Below, piece by piece: positions 9,433 through 18,891 of a stretch of 64,000 nt of DNA. The translations under genes and the position numbers were made by a program. Origin of the DNA: Lelliottia sp. WAP21. GTDB taxonomy: Bacteria > Pseudomonadota > Gammaproteobacteria > Enterobacterales > Enterobacteriaceae. The stretch is from positions 16,020 to 80,019 of the forward strand of contig NZ_JAIWPG020000018.1 of assembly GCF_020532665.2 (NCBI RefSeq), in the 5' to 3' direction. The notes under the pieces are model-generated. The model had not been told where the DNA came from and did no database searches. It was given only the letters and a program-made list of their open reading frames with translations. Positions within the stretch are counted from its first letter, which is position 1. Each line of letters begins with the position of its first letter.

Positions 9433-10563
9433 ATGATTCCATTTAACGCGCCTCCCGTTGTGGGAACCGAACTCGATTATATGCAGTCTGCGATGAGCAG
9501 CGGAAAGCTCTGCGGTGACGGGGGCTATACCCGTCGTTGTCAGCAATGGATGGAGCAGCGTTTTCACAGCGCCAAAGTCCTGCTCACGCCGTCCTGTACT
9601 GCGTCGCTGGAAATGGCCGCACTGCTGCTGGATATTCAGCCGGGCGATGAAGTCATCATGCCGAGCTACACCTTTGTTTCGACGGCCAACGCCTTCGTGC
9701 TGCGCGGCGCTAAAATTATCTTTGTCGATGTCCGTCCGGATACGATGAATATTGATGAAACGTTGATTGAAGCCGCTATCACAGAAAAAACCCGGGCGAT
9801 TGTGCCTGTTCATTACGCGGGTGTTGCCTGCGAGATGGACACCATTATGGCGCTGGCGACAAAACATAACCTCTTTGTGGTTGAAGATGCGGCTCAGGGC
9901 GTGATGTCCACCTACAAAGGCCGCGCGCTGGGCACCATCGGCCATATCGGCTGCTTTAGCTTCCATGAAACCAAAAACTATACCGCGGGCGGTGAAGGTG
10001 GCGCGACGTTAATCAACGATCGTGCACTGATCGAACGTGCTGAAGTGATTCGGGAAAAAGGGACCAACCGCAGCCAGTTCTTCCGTGGGCAGGTGGACAA
10101 ATACACCTGGCGCGACATTGGCTCAAGCTATTTAATGGCGGATTTGCAGGCGGCCTACCTGTGGGCACAGCTGGAAGCCGCAGAACGGATCAACCAGCAA
10201 CGTCTCTCCCTGTGGCAAACCTATTACGATGCGCTTGCCCCGCTGGCGAGCCGTGGGCGGATTGAGCTTCCGACGATCCCGGCGGACTGTGTGCATAATG
10301 CCCATATGTTTTACATCAAGCTTCGCGACAACGACGATCGTGGCGCGCTGATTAACTACCTCAAAGAAGCTGAAATTTTGGCGGTGTTCCACTATATCCC
10401 GCTGCACTCAAGTCCTGCTGGCGAAGCCTTTGGCGAATTTGTCGGTGAAGACCGCTATACCACTCAAGAGAGTGAGCGTTTGCTTCGCTTGCCTCTCTTC
10501 TACAACCTTGCGCCAGTGAACCAACGCACCGTTATTAATACCCTTCTGAGTTATTTCGGCTGA
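9433..10563 (+). CDS. wecE: dTDP-4-amino-4,6-dideoxy-D-galactose transaminase WecE
   Basis: The 376-residue PLP-dependent aminotransferase belongs to the DegT/DnrJ/EryC1 family. It aminates dTDP-4-dehydro-6-deoxyglucose using glutamate. The PLP-binding region shows DEVIMPSYTFVSTANAF, VVEDAAQG and SFHETKNYTAGGEGG, whose lysine (about residue 181) forms the internal aldimine. Its substrate is made by RmlA/RmlB-type enzymes (RffH/RffG in E. coli), whose genes are not in this operon. It follows wecD by four bases and precedes wzxE by one base. Confidence 0.97.
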   Translation: MIPFNAPPVVGTELDYMQSAMSSGKLCGDGGYTRRCQQWMEQRFHSAKVLLTPSCTASLEMAALLLDIQPGDEVIMPSYTFVSTANAFVLRGAKIIFVDVRPDTMNIDETLIEAAITEKTRAIVPVHYAGVACEMDTIMALATKHNLFVVEDAAQGVMSTYKGRALGTIGHIGCFSFHETKNYTAGGEGGATLINDRALIERAEVIREKGTNRSQFFRGQVDKYTWRDIGSSYLMADLQAAYLWAQLEAAERINQQRLSLWQTYYDALAPLASRGRIELPTIPADCVHNAHMFYIKLRDNDDRGALINYLKEAEILAVFHYIPLHSSPAGEAFGEFVGEDRYTTQESERLLRLPLFYNLAPVNQRTVINTLLSYFG

Positions 10564-10564
10564 T

Positions 10565-11815
10565 ATGTCTTTAGCAAAAGCCTCGGTGTGGACCGCTGCG
10601 TCCACGCTCGTCAAGATTGGCGTGGGATTGCTGGTGGTGAAACTTCTGGCGGTCTCCTTTGGCCCTGCCGGCGTGGGCCAGGCAGGGAACTTTCGTCAGC
10701 TTGTCACCGTGCTTGGCGTACTCGCCGGGGCGGGGATCTTTAACGGCGTGACAAAATACGTCGCCCAGTATCACGACGACCCGGCGCAGTTACGCGCCGT
10801 GGTCGGTACCTCTTCTGCCATGGTGCTCGGGTTCTCCACGCTGCTGGCTGCTGTCTTTTTGCTGGCGGCAGCGCCGATAAGCCAGGGACTGTTTGGTCAT
10901 ACGCAGTACCAGGGGCTGGTGCGCCTGGTCGCGCTGGTGCAGATGGGTATCGCCTGGGCTAACTTGCTACTGGCGTTGATGAAAGGCTTCCGCGATGCCG
11001 CCGGGAACGCGCTGGCCCTGATTTTTGGCAGCCTGACAGGCGTAATAGCGTATTACTTTTGTTACCGTCTTGGGGGCTATGAAGGTGCGCTGCTTGGTCT
11101 GGCGCTGGTGCCCGCCCTGGTGGTGATCCCTGCGGCATTTATGCTGATGCGTCGGGGCACGATTCCGCTTGCCTGGTTGAAACCGCAGTGGGACAAAATG
11201 CTGGCGGGGCAGTTAGGGAAGTTTACCCTGATGGCGCTCATCACCTCAGTGACCTTGCCAGTGGCCTACGTGATGATGCGAAATCTGCTTGCAGCCCATT
11301 ACAGCTGGGAAGAGGTCGGTATCTGGCAGGGGGTGAGTAGTATTTCAGATGCCTACCTACAGTTTATAACGGCTTCCTTTAGCGTCTATTTACTGCCAAC
11401 CTTATCGCGTCTGACGACCCGCTCGGATATTACCCGAGAGATTGTTCGCGCCCTGCGCTTTGTGCTTCCGGCCGTTGCCGTTGCCAGTTTTACCGTGTGG
11501 TTATTGCGTGATGTCGCCATCTGGCTGCTATTCTCCGCAAAATTTACCGCCATGCGCGATCTGTTTGCCTGGCAACTGGTTGGCGATGTTCTGAAGGTGG
11601 GCGCTTACGTCTTCGGTTATCTGGTCATTGCGAAAGCGTCACTTCGCCTGTACGTGCTGGCCGAAATCAGCCAGTTTGCCTTGCTGACGGCGTTTTCTCA
11701 CTGGCTCATCCCGACGCATGGCGCACTGGGTGCGGCACAGGCCTATATGGCCACCTATATTGTTTATTTCGCTGCCTGTTGCGGCGTATTTTTACTTTGG
11801 CGTAGACGCGCATGA
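10565..11815 (+). CDS. wzxE: ECA lipid III flippase WzxE
   Basis: The 416-residue protein has about twelve hydrophobic segments and belongs to the MOP/Wzx superfamily. It moves undecaprenyl-PP-GlcNAc-ManNAcA-Fuc4NAc (lipid III) from the cytoplasmic to the periplasmic face of the inner membrane. It begins [22 protein letters not shown] and has the [16 protein letters not shown] loop typical of WzxE. It is one base after wecE and overlaps wecF by four bases. Confidence 0.96.
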   Translation: MSLAKASVWTAASTLVKIGVGLLVVKLLAVSFGPAGVGQAGNFRQLVTVLGVLAGAGIFNGVTKYVAQYHDDPAQLRAVVGTSSAMVLGFSTLLAAVFLLAAAPISQGLFGHTQYQGLVRLVALVQMGIAWANLLLALMKGFRDAAGNALALIFGSLTGVIAYYFCYRLGGYEGALLGLALVPALVVIPAAFMLMRRGTIPLAWLKPQWDKMLAGQLGKFTLMALITSVTLPVAYVMMRNLLAAHYSWEEVGIWQGVSSISDAYLQFITASFSVYLLPTLSRLTTRSDITREIVRALRFVLPAVAVASFTVWLLRDVAIWLLFSAKFTAMRDLFAWQLVGDVLKVGAYVFGYLVIAKASLRLYVLAEISQFALLTAFSHWLIPTHGALGAAQAYMATYIVYFAACCGVFLLWRRRA

Positions 11816-12891
11816 CTGCACTGATCCACGTGCTGGGATCGAATATCCCGCATCATAATCAAACCGTTTTACGGTTCTTCAATGACGAGCTGGCTGCGAC
11901 GAGCGCTCATGCGACAGAATTTATGGTCGCTTCAGAGGATAACGGGCTCAGTGAAGCCTGTCCGGCGCTGTCGCTAACGTTTTTCCCTGACAAAGCGGCC
12001 CTGGCAAAAGCGGTTATCGCGAAAGCGAAAGCGCATCGTGAGCAGCGTTTTTTCTTCCACGGTCAGTTTAATACCGGTCTGTGGCTGGCGTTACTGAGCG
12101 GGGGAATTAAACCCAGCCAGTTCAGCTGGCATATCTGGGGGGCCGATCTGTATGAAGTCTCCCGGGGCTGGAAGTTCCGCCTGTTTTATCCATTGCGTCG
12201 TCTGGCGCAGGGGCGCGTGGGATGTGTATTCGCCACCCGTGGCGATCTCAACTATTTTGCACAGCGCCACCCTAACGTGCGCGGCGAACTGCTCTATTTC
12301 CCGACCCGTATGGATCCTGCGCTGAACAGCCTGGCGAACGAAACGCATCGTGACGGTAAACTCACCATTCTGGTCGGGAATTCCGGCGATCGCAGCAACG
12401 AACACGTGGCGGCGTTAAAAGCGGTCCACGAGCAGTTTGGCGACACGGTGAATGTGATTGTTCCCATGGGGTATCCAGCGAATAACGAGGCCTATATTGC
12501 AGAGGTCCGTGATAGCGGGCTGGCCTTATTCAGCCCGGAGAATTTACAGGTCCTCAGTGACAAACTGGCCTTCGATGACTATCTGGCTTTGTTGCGAAAA
12601 TGCGATCTTGGCTACTTCATTTTTGCGCGCCAGCAGGGCATCGGCACCCTGTGCCTGCTCATTCAGGCGGGCATTCCCTGCGTGCTCAATCGGGAAAACC
12701 CGTTCTGGCAGGATATGGCGGAACAACATATTCCGGTCCTGTTGACGAGTGACGACCTTAACGTTGACGTGGTGCGTGAAGCGCAGCGCCAGCTGGCCTC
12801 GGTGGACAAAAATGCCATTGCGTTTTTCCGTCCTAATTATCTCACGCCGTGGCATCAGGCGCTGCGAATTGCAGCAGGAGAGCAGGCATGA
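11812..12891 (+). CDS. wecF: TDP-Fuc4NAc:lipid II Fuc4NAc transferase WecF
   Basis: The 359-residue glycosyltransferase (family GT56) adds Fuc4NAc to lipid II to form lipid III, on the cytoplasmic face of the membrane. It begins [23 protein letters not shown], with the family-typical [24 protein letters not shown] and [20 protein letters not shown] segments. ATGA overlaps join it to both wzxE and wzyE. Confidence 0.97.
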   Translation: MTALIHVLGSNIPHHNQTVLRFFNDELAATSAHATEFMVASEDNGLSEACPALSLTFFPDKAALAKAVIAKAKAHREQRFFFHGQFNTGLWLALLSGGIKPSQFSWHIWGADLYEVSRGWKFRLFYPLRRLAQGRVGCVFATRGDLNYFAQRHPNVRGELLYFPTRMDPALNSLANETHRDGKLTILVGNSGDRSNEHVAALKAVHEQFGDTVNVIVPMGYPANNEAYIAEVRDSGLALFSPENLQVLSDKLAFDDYLALLRKCDLGYFIFARQQGIGTLCLLIQAGIPCVLNRENPFWQDMAEQHIPVLLTSDDLNVDVVREAQRQLASVDKNAIAFFRPNYLTPWHQALRIAAGEQA

Positions 12892-14237
12892 CCCAGTTGC
12901 AATTTAGCGGCTTATTGGTGATATGGCTGATCGGCACGCTGTTTATCGCGACCCTGACCTGGTTTGAGTTCAAGCGGGTGCGCTTTAACTTCAACGTTTT
13001 CTTCTCGCTGCTGTTCCTGCTGACGTTTTTCTTCGGATTTCCTCTGACCAGCGTGCTGGTCTTCCGCTTCGACGTTGGTGTGGCGCCTCCGGAGATCCTG
13101 ATGCAGGCGCTGTTATCCGCGACCTGTTTCTATGCCGTCTACTATGTGACCTATAAAACCCGCTTAAGGCCAATCAACCATGCCCCGCGACGGGCGCTAT
13201 TCACCATGAATCGGGTGGAAACGCACCTCACCTGGGTCATGTTGATGATTATCGCCCTGGTCAGCGTCGGCATTTTCTTTATGCACAACGGCTTCCTGCT
13301 CTTCAAGCTGCACTCCTACAGCCAGATTTTCTCTGCAGAAGTCTCAGGCGTGGCCCTTAAGCGATTTTTCTACTTCTTCATTCCTGCGATGCTGGTGGTC
13401 TATTTCCTGCGTCAGGACAGTAAGGCGTGGCTCTTTTTCCTGGTCAGTACGGTAGCGTTTGGGCTGCTGACCTACATGATCGTGGGCGGCACGCGGGCAA
13501 ACATTATTATCGCTTTCGCCATCTTCCTGTTTATCGGCATTATTCGTGGCTGGATTTCGCTGTGGATGCTGGCAGCGGCGGGCGTGTTTGGTATCGTGGG
13601 CATGTTCTGGCTGGCGCTAAAGCGCTATGGACTTGAAGTCGCGGGCGACGAAGCCTTTTATACCTTCCTGTACCTGACACGCGACACCTTCTCGCCATGG
13701 GAAAATCTGGCGCTGCTTCTGCAAAATTACGACAAAATTGAGTTTCAGGGTCTTGCGCCCATCGTTCGCGATTTCTACGTCTTTATCCCGACCTGGCTGT
13801 GGCCAGACAGACCAGGCGTGGTGCTCAACACCGCAAACTATTTTACCTGGGAAGTGTTGAACAACCATTCAGGGCTGGCGATCTCCCCGACCTTAATCGG
13901 CTCACTGGTGGTGATGGGCGGCGTATGGTTTATTCTGCCGGGCGCGCTGGCCGTGGGGCTGATTATCAAATGGTTCGACTGGCTGTATGTGCTGGGCAAC
14001 CAGGAGAGCAATCGCTATAAGGCTGCGATTTTGCACAGTTTCTGTTTTGGTGCCATTTTCAATATGATCGTGCTCGCACGAGAAGGGCTGGATTCATTTG
14101 TTTCACGCGTCGTGTTTTTCATGGTGGTATTTGGGATCTGTCTGGTGCTGGCGAAGTTACTGTACTGGCTGTTTGATATCGCAGGGCTTATCCACACGCG
14201 CGAGCCACGACCCGTCAGAACGCTTTCGCAAGTCTGA
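12888..14237 (+). CDS. wzyE: ECA polymerase WzyE
   Basis: The 449-residue protein is strongly hydrophobic, with about eleven membrane segments, and polymerises ECA trisaccharide repeats in the periplasm together with WzzE. The middle is almost identical to the E. coli protein as I recall it ([20 protein letters not shown] and [20 protein letters not shown]). The ATG at 12888 overlaps the wecF stop and gives [13 protein letters not shown], matching the family; the longer frame from 12849 overlaps wecF without support. Confidence 0.96.
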   Translation: MTQLQFSGLLVIWLIGTLFIATLTWFEFKRVRFNFNVFFSLLFLLTFFFGFPLTSVLVFRFDVGVAPPEILMQALLSATCFYAVYYVTYKTRLRPINHAPRRALFTMNRVETHLTWVMLMIIALVSVGIFFMHNGFLLFKLHSYSQIFSAEVSGVALKRFFYFFIPAMLVVYFLRQDSKAWLFFLVSTVAFGLLTYMIVGGTRANIIIAFAIFLFIGIIRGWISLWMLAAAGVFGIVGMFWLALKRYGLEVAGDEAFYTFLYLTRDTFSPWENLALLLQNYDKIEFQGLAPIVRDFYVFIPTWLWPDRPGVVLNTANYFTWEVLNNHSGLAISPTLIGSLVVMGGVWFILPGALAVGLIIKWFDWLYVLGNQESNRYKAAILHSFCFGAIFNMIVLAREGLDSFVSRVVFFMVVFGICLVLAKLLYWLFDIAGLIHTREPRPVRTLSQV

Positions 14238-14249
14238 GTAAGGATAATA

Positions 14250-14990
14250 ATGACTGACAATACCTCTGCGCCGGTGTATGCCCTGCGCGGGCTGCAACTT
14301 ATCGGCTGGCGCGATATGCAACATGCGCTCGATTATCTGTGTGCCAACGGCAAAATCCGCGCCGGAACGCTGGTCGCCATTAACGCTGAAAAAATGCTGG
14401 CGGTTGAAGATAATGCGGAAGTGAAAAGCCTGATAGAAGCCGCCGAGTTCAAATACGCAGACGGCATCAGCGTTGTACGTTCTATCCGCAAGAAATTCCC
14501 CGACGCGCAGGTTTCGCGCGTAGCAGGGGCTGACCTGTGGGAAGCGCTGATGGCGCGAGCAGGGCAGGATGGCACCCCGGTCTTCCTGGTCGGCGGTAAA
14601 CCGGACGTACTGGCGCAAACGGAACAAAAACTTCGGGCGCAGTGGAACGTGAACATTGTGGGAAGTCAGGACGGTTATTTCAGGCCAGAGAACCAACAGG
14701 CGCTGTTTGAGCGTATCCGTGACAGCGGCGCGAAAATGGTCACCGTAGCGATGGGGTCGCCTCGTCAGGAGATCCTGATGCGCGATTGTCGGCGGGTCTA
14801 TCCGGATGCGCTCTACATGGGCGTAGGCGGCACTTACGATGTCTTTACGGGTCACGTAAAGCGTGCCCCGAAAGTGTGGCAAAATCTGGGTCTGGAGTGG
14901 CTCTATCGTCTCTTGTCGCAGCCGACCCGCATCAAACGACAGATTAAACTCCTGCGCTACCTCTCCTGGCACTATACCGGCCGGATGTAA
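14250..14990 (+). CDS. wecG: UDP-ManNAcA transferase WecG (lipid II synthase)
   Basis: The 246-residue glycosyltransferase (WecG/TagA/CpsF family, GT26) adds ManNAcA to lipid I to give ECA lipid II. The core [48 protein letters not shown] and [11 protein letters not shown] motifs are all present. It is the last gene of the ECA operon here, 12 bases after wzyE, and is followed by a nine-base-pair hairpin. Confidence 0.97.
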   Translation: MTDNTSAPVYALRGLQLIGWRDMQHALDYLCANGKIRAGTLVAINAEKMLAVEDNAEVKSLIEAAEFKYADGISVVRSIRKKFPDAQVSRVAGADLWEALMARAGQDGTPVFLVGGKPDVLAQTEQKLRAQWNVNIVGSQDGYFRPENQQALFERIRDSGAKMVTVAMGSPRQEILMRDCRRVYPDALYMGVGGTYDVFTGHVKRAPKVWQNLGLEWLYRLLSQPTRIKRQIKLLRYLSWHYTGRM

Positions 14991-14997
14991 TCAAAAT

Positions 14998-15023
14998 GTA
15001 GCGCGATCTTCTCTTCGCGCTAC
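14998..15023 (+). terminator. Hairpin at the end of the ECA operon
   Basis: The perfect 9-bp stem GTAGCGCGA/TCGCGCTAC with an 8-base loop begins seven bases after the wecG stop. The following CCTTCTTCC tract is only moderately T-rich, so it is a likely but not textbook intrinsic terminator. Confidence 0.6.
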
Positions 15024-15188
15024 CCTTCTTCCGTCAGAATTGCTGTCTTAATGCTCAATACATTCATTTTTTTTATGCTTTGTTTGCCATTTCGTCGAAT
15101 TTAAGAAACCATTCTCTCCCATATTTCAGTACCCCATAACAATAACTGGCTTAAGCCGGGCATCAACAGCAAATACAACCGAGGATTT

Positions 15189-16574
15189 ATGGCAGAGAAA
15201 AAACCTGAGCTACAGCGTGGGCTGGAAGCTCGTCACATCGAATTAATCGCGCTTGGCGGCACGATTGGGGTCGGCCTGTTTATGGGCTCCGCCAGCACGC
15301 TGAAATGGGCGGGTCCCTCCGTCCTGCTGGCGTATATCATCGCCGGGCTGTTCGTCTTCTTTATCATGCGCTCAATGGGCGAAATGCTTTTTCTGGAGCC
15401 TGTTGCCGGTTCCTTTGCGGTTTATGCGCATCGTTACCTGAGCCCGTTCTTTGGCTATCTCACCGCCTGGTCCTACTGGTTTATGTGGATGGCGGTCGGG
15501 ATATCGGAAATTACCGCCATCGGGGTATACGTTCAGTTCTGGTTCCCGGAAATGGCGCAATGGATACCCGCCATCGTGGCCGTGGGGCTGGTCGCGCTGG
15601 CGAATCTGGCAGCCGTGCGTTTGTACGGTGAGATAGAGTTCTGGTTCGCCATGATCAAAGTGACCACCATCATTGTGATGATCGTGGTCGGCCTGGGAGT
15701 CATCTTTTTTGGCTTTGGCAACGGCGGGCAGGCGATTGGTTTCGATAACCTGACGGCACACGGCGGGTTCTTTGCCGGGGGCTGGAAAGGTTTCCTGACG
15801 GCGCTTTGTATCGTGGTGGCCTCCTATCAGGGCGTGGAACTTATCGGCATCACCGCCGGGGAAGCTAAAAATCCGCAGGTGACACTGCGAAGCGCGGTAG
15901 GAAAAGTGCTCTGGCGTATCCTGATCTTCTATGTGGGCGCTATCTTTGTCATCGTGACCATTTTCCCGTGGAACCAGATTGGCACCACCGGCAGTCCGTT
16001 TGTGTTGACCTTTGCAAAGATTGGCATCACCGCTGCGGCGGGTATTATCAACTTTGTGGTACTGACTGCCGCACTTTCAGGCTGTAATAGCGGTATGTAC
16101 AGCTGCGGACGCATGCTTTACGCGCTGGCGCAGAATCGCCAGCTTCCGGCCGCCGTGGGTAAAGTCTCGCGCGCGGGTGTGCCTGCGGTGGGTGTGGCGA
16201 TCTCGATTGCCATACTGCTGATTGGCTCGTGCCTGAACTACATCATTCCCAATCCTCAGCGGGTGTTTGTCTATGTCTACAGCGCCAGCGTCCTGCCGGG
16301 CATGGTACCGTGGTTCGTTATCCTGATTAGCCAGATACGCTTCCGTCAGGCGCACAAAGCGGCGATTGCCAGCCACCCCTTCCGCTCCATCCTGTTCCCC
16401 TGGGCCAACTATTTAACCATGGCATTCCTGATTTGTGTCCTGATTGGCATGTACTTCAACGAGGATACGCGCATGTCGCTGTTTGTCGGGATCATCTTCC
16501 TGGCCATCGTCAGCGTGGGCTATAAGATTTTTGGTCTGGGACGTCACGTAGAACGCGTGAAAATGAAGGATTAA
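15189..16574 (+). CDS. yifK: Amino-acid permease YifK (ThrP-type, APC family)
   Basis: The 461-residue protein has twelve predicted membrane segments of the amino acid-polyamine-cation family. It begins [35 protein letters not shown], the AAT-family signature. E. coli YifK has been reported to act as a threonine/serine symporter, a role inferred here by homology. The 5' leader just before the start is rich in C and A (CAACAGCAAATACAACC). In Salmonella a CA-rich leader enhances yifK translation and is the GcvB/DapZ target, so similar sRNA control is plausible. It is followed by the tRNA operon. Confidence 0.92.
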   Translation: MAEKKPELQRGLEARHIELIALGGTIGVGLFMGSASTLKWAGPSVLLAYIIAGLFVFFIMRSMGEMLFLEPVAGSFAVYAHRYLSPFFGYLTAWSYWFMWMAVGISEITAIGVYVQFWFPEMAQWIPAIVAVGLVALANLAAVRLYGEIEFWFAMIKVTTIIVMIVVGLGVIFFGFGNGGQAIGFDNLTAHGGFFAGGWKGFLTALCIVVASYQGVELIGITAGEAKNPQVTLRSAVGKVLWRILIFYVGAIFVIVTIFPWNQIGTTGSPFVLTFAKIGITAAAGIINFVVLTAALSGCNSGMYSCGRMLYALAQNRQLPAAVGKVSRAGVPAVGVAISIAILLIGSCLNYIIPNPQRVFVYVYSASVLPGMVPWFVILISQIRFRQAHKAAIASHPFRSILFPWANYLTMAFLICVLIGMYFNEDTRMSLFVGIIFLAIVSVGYKIFGLGRHVERVKMKD

Positions 16575-16626
16575 GCGACAAAACGCGCAAAGCATAACCA
16601 AACGCGCATTTATTTTTAAAAAGCAC

Positions 16627-16655
16627 TAGACAGCAGAGCGAGACCTCCGTAATAT
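16627..16655 (+). promoter_or_regulatory. Promoter of the argX-hisR-leuT-proM tRNA operon
   Basis: TAGACA (16627-16632) and TAATAT (16650-16655) are separated by exactly 17 bases, close to the sigma-70 consensus. They are followed by a GC-rich discriminator (CCAGCCCCGC), typical of stringently controlled stable-RNA promoters. The first tRNA begins 21 bases downstream. Confidence 0.7.
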
Positions 16656-16676
16656 CCAGCCCCGCAACGGCGCTAA

Positions 16677-16753
<77 letters not shown>

Positions 16754-16818
16754 ATTAGTCCGGCGCTGGAGCTTCGGCGGTATGTGTTGTACAGTACCGC
16801 GTTAAAGATTTAAGTAGT

Positions 16819-16895
16819 GGTGGCTATAGCTCAGTTGGTAGAGCCCTGGATTGTGATTCCAGTTGTCGTGGGTTCGAATCCCATTAGCCACCCCA
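16819..16895 (+). tRNA. hisR: tRNA-His (anticodon GTG)
   Basis: This is a 77-base tRNA, GGTGGCTATAGCTCAG... ending CCCCA, with anticodon loop ATTGTGATT. The extra 5' G (G-1) paired with C73, the histidyl-tRNA identity element, is encoded. Confidence 0.97.
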
Positions 16896-16916
16896 TTATT
16901 AGATAAGTTGTGACAT

Positions 16917-17003
16917 GCGACGGTGGCGGAATTGGTAGACGCGCTAGCTTCAGGTGTTAGTGTCTTAACGGACGTGGGGGTTCAAGTCCCCCCCCTCGCA
17001 CCA
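16917..17003 (+). tRNA. leuT: tRNA-Leu (anticodon CAG)
   Basis: This 87-base class II tRNA has a long variable arm, anticodon loop CTTCAGGT and encoded CCA. The acceptor stem has a C·C mismatch at the fifth pair, where E. coli has A·C as I remember. The variable arm reads GTCTTAACGGAC, leaving a T·G pair in the stem. The gene otherwise looks intact. Confidence 0.96.
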
Positions 17004-17045
17004 CGACTTACAGAATTGAACTAAAAATTCAAAAAAGCAGTACAT

Positions 17046-17122
17046 CGGCGAGTAGCGCAGCTTGGTAGCGCAACTGGTTTGGGACCAGTGGGTCGGAGGT
17101 TCGAATCCTCTCTCGCCGACCA
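17046..17122 (+). tRNA. proM: tRNA-Pro (anticodon TGG)
   Basis: This 77-base cloverleaf, CGGCGAGTAGCGCAGC... to GACCA, has anticodon loop TTTGGGA and a perfect CGGCGAG/CTCGCCG acceptor stem. It is the last tRNA of the operon, with an intrinsic terminator immediately after. Confidence 0.97.
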
Positions 17123-17128
17123 ATTTTG

Positions 17129-17152
17129 AACCCCGCTTCGGCGGGGTTTTTT
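17129..17152 (+). terminator. Intrinsic terminator of the tRNA operon
   Basis: AACCCCGC/GCGGGGTT with a short TTCG loop is followed by six T residues. It starts seven bases after the CCA end of proM. Confidence 0.95.
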
Positions 17153-17206
17153 GTTTTCTGCCGTTTATCCTCTCTGTTGTTATTTCCCGACATACCCATT
17201 CTGCTT

Positions 17207-17287
17207 TGTCGCATTTCGGCGACATATAACTCAATGAATAATAAGTTTTTTTCGCGGTTCTGCCATAAGCGTCGTTTTCTGGCGACA
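17207..17287 (+). promoter_or_regulatory. GlrR (YfhA)-type activator sites upstream of glmZ
   Basis: A perfect TGTC-N10-GACA motif lies at 17207-17224. A one-mismatch copy (CGTC-N10-GACA) lies at 17270-17287. This is the known recognition motif of the GlrR response regulator that activates sigma-54 promoters of glmY and glmZ in enterobacteria. The sites are about 110-215 bases upstream of the predicted start, a normal enhancer distance. A weaker half-site TGTC occurs at 17316. Confidence 0.7.
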
Positions 17288-17393
17288 CTTTTGTTACGCC
17301 TGTGGCATAAGATCCTGTCTAAGCAGAGTCTTACGCGTAAAATTTCCTTTTATCTTAAAATGTTGCGTTATGTAAAAGTTCTGCGTGTTAAGT

Positions 17394-17416
17394 TGGCACG
17401 TATCGTGCAATAATAT
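17394..17416 (+). promoter_or_regulatory. Sigma-54 promoter of glmZ, possibly overlapped by a sigma-70 -10
   Basis: TGGCACG-TATC-GTGCA (17394-17409) matches the sigma-54 consensus TGGCACG-N4-TTGCW with one change. Its GC element ends 12-13 bases before the first base of glmZ at 17421, as required. TAATAT at 17411-17416 could serve as an overlapping sigma-70 -10 element, the arrangement described for enterobacterial glmY/glmZ genes. Confidence 0.75.
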
Positions 17417-17420
17417 CCGT

Positions 17421-17624
17421 GTAGATGCTCATTCCACCTTTTATGTTCGCCTTAGTGCCTCATATGCCCAGGAATGACGCAGAGCCAATTTACGGTGCTT
17501 ATCGTCCACAGACAGATGTCGCTTCGGCCTCATCAAACACCATGGACACAACGTTGAGTGAAGCACCAAATATGTTGTCAAACAGACCTGTTTAACGCCT
17601 GCTTTTTTAAGCAGGCGTTTTTTT
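17421..17624 (+). ncRNA. glmZ: Small regulatory RNA GlmZ
   Basis: About 204 bases match E. coli GlmZ closely. The 5' end GTAGATGCTCATTCCA, the TTATGTTCGCCTTAGTGCCT segment and the CACCATGGACACAACGTTGA block are near-identical, and the RNA ends in an AACGCCTGCTT/AAGCAGGCGTT intrinsic terminator. GlmZ base-pairs with the glmS leader, with Hfq, to activate glucosamine-6-phosphate synthase. RapZ directs RNase E to cleave it, and GlmY counteracts this. Position next to hemY is conserved. No protein gene is present in 17123-17692. Confidence 0.95.
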
Positions 17625-17648
17625 ATGTCTGAAGCAGAGAGTGGAATG

Positions 17649-17674
17649 ACCCGGCAGGCGAGGTGCCGCCGGGT
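17649..17674. repeat. REP-like GC-rich hairpin downstream of hemY
   Basis: The 7-bp stem ACCCGGC/GCCGGGT around a GC-rich loop stands between the convergent glmZ terminator and the hemY stop. It resembles a REP/PU unit and may protect or end the hemCDXY mRNA. There is no T-run on the minus strand. Confidence 0.45.
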
Positions 17675-17692
17675 ATCAAACAACAGTGAGGG

Positions 17693-18889
17693 TTACTGCG
17701 GGGGATTATTCTGCAGGGTCAGGAGCAATCCATCACGACGCATCGCGGCGGCTTCTTCCGGCTTGTGCTGCTTATCCAGCGAATCGGCCAGCCACGCGTA
17801 ATCAAACGCATCCGCACGCTGCTTCAACGCGGCGCGAAAGGCCAGGCTCGCCTCCTGCCATTCACCGTGCTTCATCAACGACTGGCCCAGCGTGCTCCAC
17901 AGCAACGGGCGATCGCCCACGTTTTTGATCTGCTGACGCAGCATCTTTTCCATCTGCTCTGGATTGTTGGTTTTAAGACGCGGAATGACCATCACTAAAC
18001 GGTCATCATACTGGCGCTTGAGACCGTCCAGGATGATTTCCTGCGCGGTGTCATGATCGTCGCACTCAATCAGATGTTCAGCCATGGCGACCTGCAAAGG
18101 TACCTGCTGGCGGGTTTTACGGCTCTGGTTCTTCCACCAGGCTTTTAGCCCATCGCTGCCTGAATCGGCACGCGCCTGATCCATCAGGCCAATCCATGCC
18201 TGACGTTGCAACGCATCGCGGTGATCGTCATCTCCGACCTCCGCTTTCGCCATGGAAGGGATAATATCCAGAAGCGATCCCCAGGCACCGGTGCGAATGT
18301 ACGCCTGCTCGGCAAGACGCAACACTTCCGGATGGCGTGGGGTAATTTCCAGCAGGCGGTCAACGCCATGACGGGCAGCGTGGTTTTCATTGCGCGCCAG
18401 CTGCAAACGCACCCGGGTGATTTCAACCGGAATAGGATCTTTGGTGGCCAGCTCAGAGGCACGTTCCAGATGCTGATTCGCCCGAGCTTCATCGCCGCGC
18501 TGCTGGGCAGCCTCGGCAGCCAGAAGATAATTCACCACCGGCTGTTCAGCATGATCGGCATTTTTCGACATCAGCTTCTCTACCTGCTGATAATCGCCTT
18601 CCGCCAGCTTCAACAGAGCCTGCTCGGTTTGCTTGCGCGCGCGACGGCGTTTGCGTCCGACGAACCAGCCCCGGGTGTGAGCACCGGTGCGGAAAAGGCG
18701 TCGCAGGATCCATTCGATCGCAAACAGCACCACCATGGCCAGGATCAGAACGATCGCCAGACCGGTCACGCTGGTTTCAATATTGTAGTTATCCGTCTGG
18801 ATCAGGACGTAACCCTGATGCCCGGCCAGCATGGGGCCAAGGACGATCCCGGCGATCAACAATAAGAAGAGTAATAAGACTTTTAACAT
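17693..18889 (-). CDS. hemY: HemY, TPR-containing heme-biosynthesis accessory protein
   Basis: The 398-residue protein has two N-terminal membrane segments (MLKVLLLFLLLIAGIVLGPM and GLAIVLILAMVVLFAIEWIL) followed by a basic stretch and a TPR-like helical domain. It belongs to the HemY N-terminal domain family of gamma-proteobacteria. Its exact role in protoheme synthesis is unsettled, and it is unrelated to the HemY protoporphyrinogen oxidase of Gram-positives. It is last in hemCDXY, two bases after hemX. Confidence 0.93.
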   Translation of the reverse strand: MLKVLLLFLLLIAGIVLGPMLAGHQGYVLIQTDNYNIETSVTGLAIVLILAMVVLFAIEWILRRLFRTGAHTRGWFVGRKRRRARKQTEQALLKLAEGDYQQVEKLMSKNADHAEQPVVNYLLAAEAAQQRGDEARANQHLERASELATKDPIPVEITRVRLQLARNENHAARHGVDRLLEITPRHPEVLRLAEQAYIRTGAWGSLLDIIPSMAKAEVGDDDHRDALQRQAWIGLMDQARADSGSDGLKAWWKNQSRKTRQQVPLQVAMAEHLIECDDHDTAQEIILDGLKRQYDDRLVMVIPRLKTNNPEQMEKMLRQQIKNVGDRPLLWSTLGQSLMKHGEWQEASLAFRAALKQRADAFDYAWLADSLDKQHKPEEAAAMRRDGLLLTLQNNPPQ

Positions 18890-18891
18890 GA

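Noticed and set aside
14157..14972. 271-codon minus-strand frame antisense to wecG
   Set aside because: It is a shadow frame; wecG on the plus strand is unambiguous.
16575..16676. Repeat of AAACGCGCA after yifK as a terminator
   Set aside because: The copies are direct, not inverted, so no hairpin forms; only the tRNA promoter is supported here.
17126..17413. 95-codon plus-strand frame upstream of glmZ
   Set aside because: It starts in the tRNA terminator and crosses GlrR sites and the sigma-54 promoter; it is regulatory DNA, not a gene.
17441..17683. 80-codon minus-strand frame across glmZ
   Set aside because: It lies antisense to a clearly recognised small RNA and its terminator.
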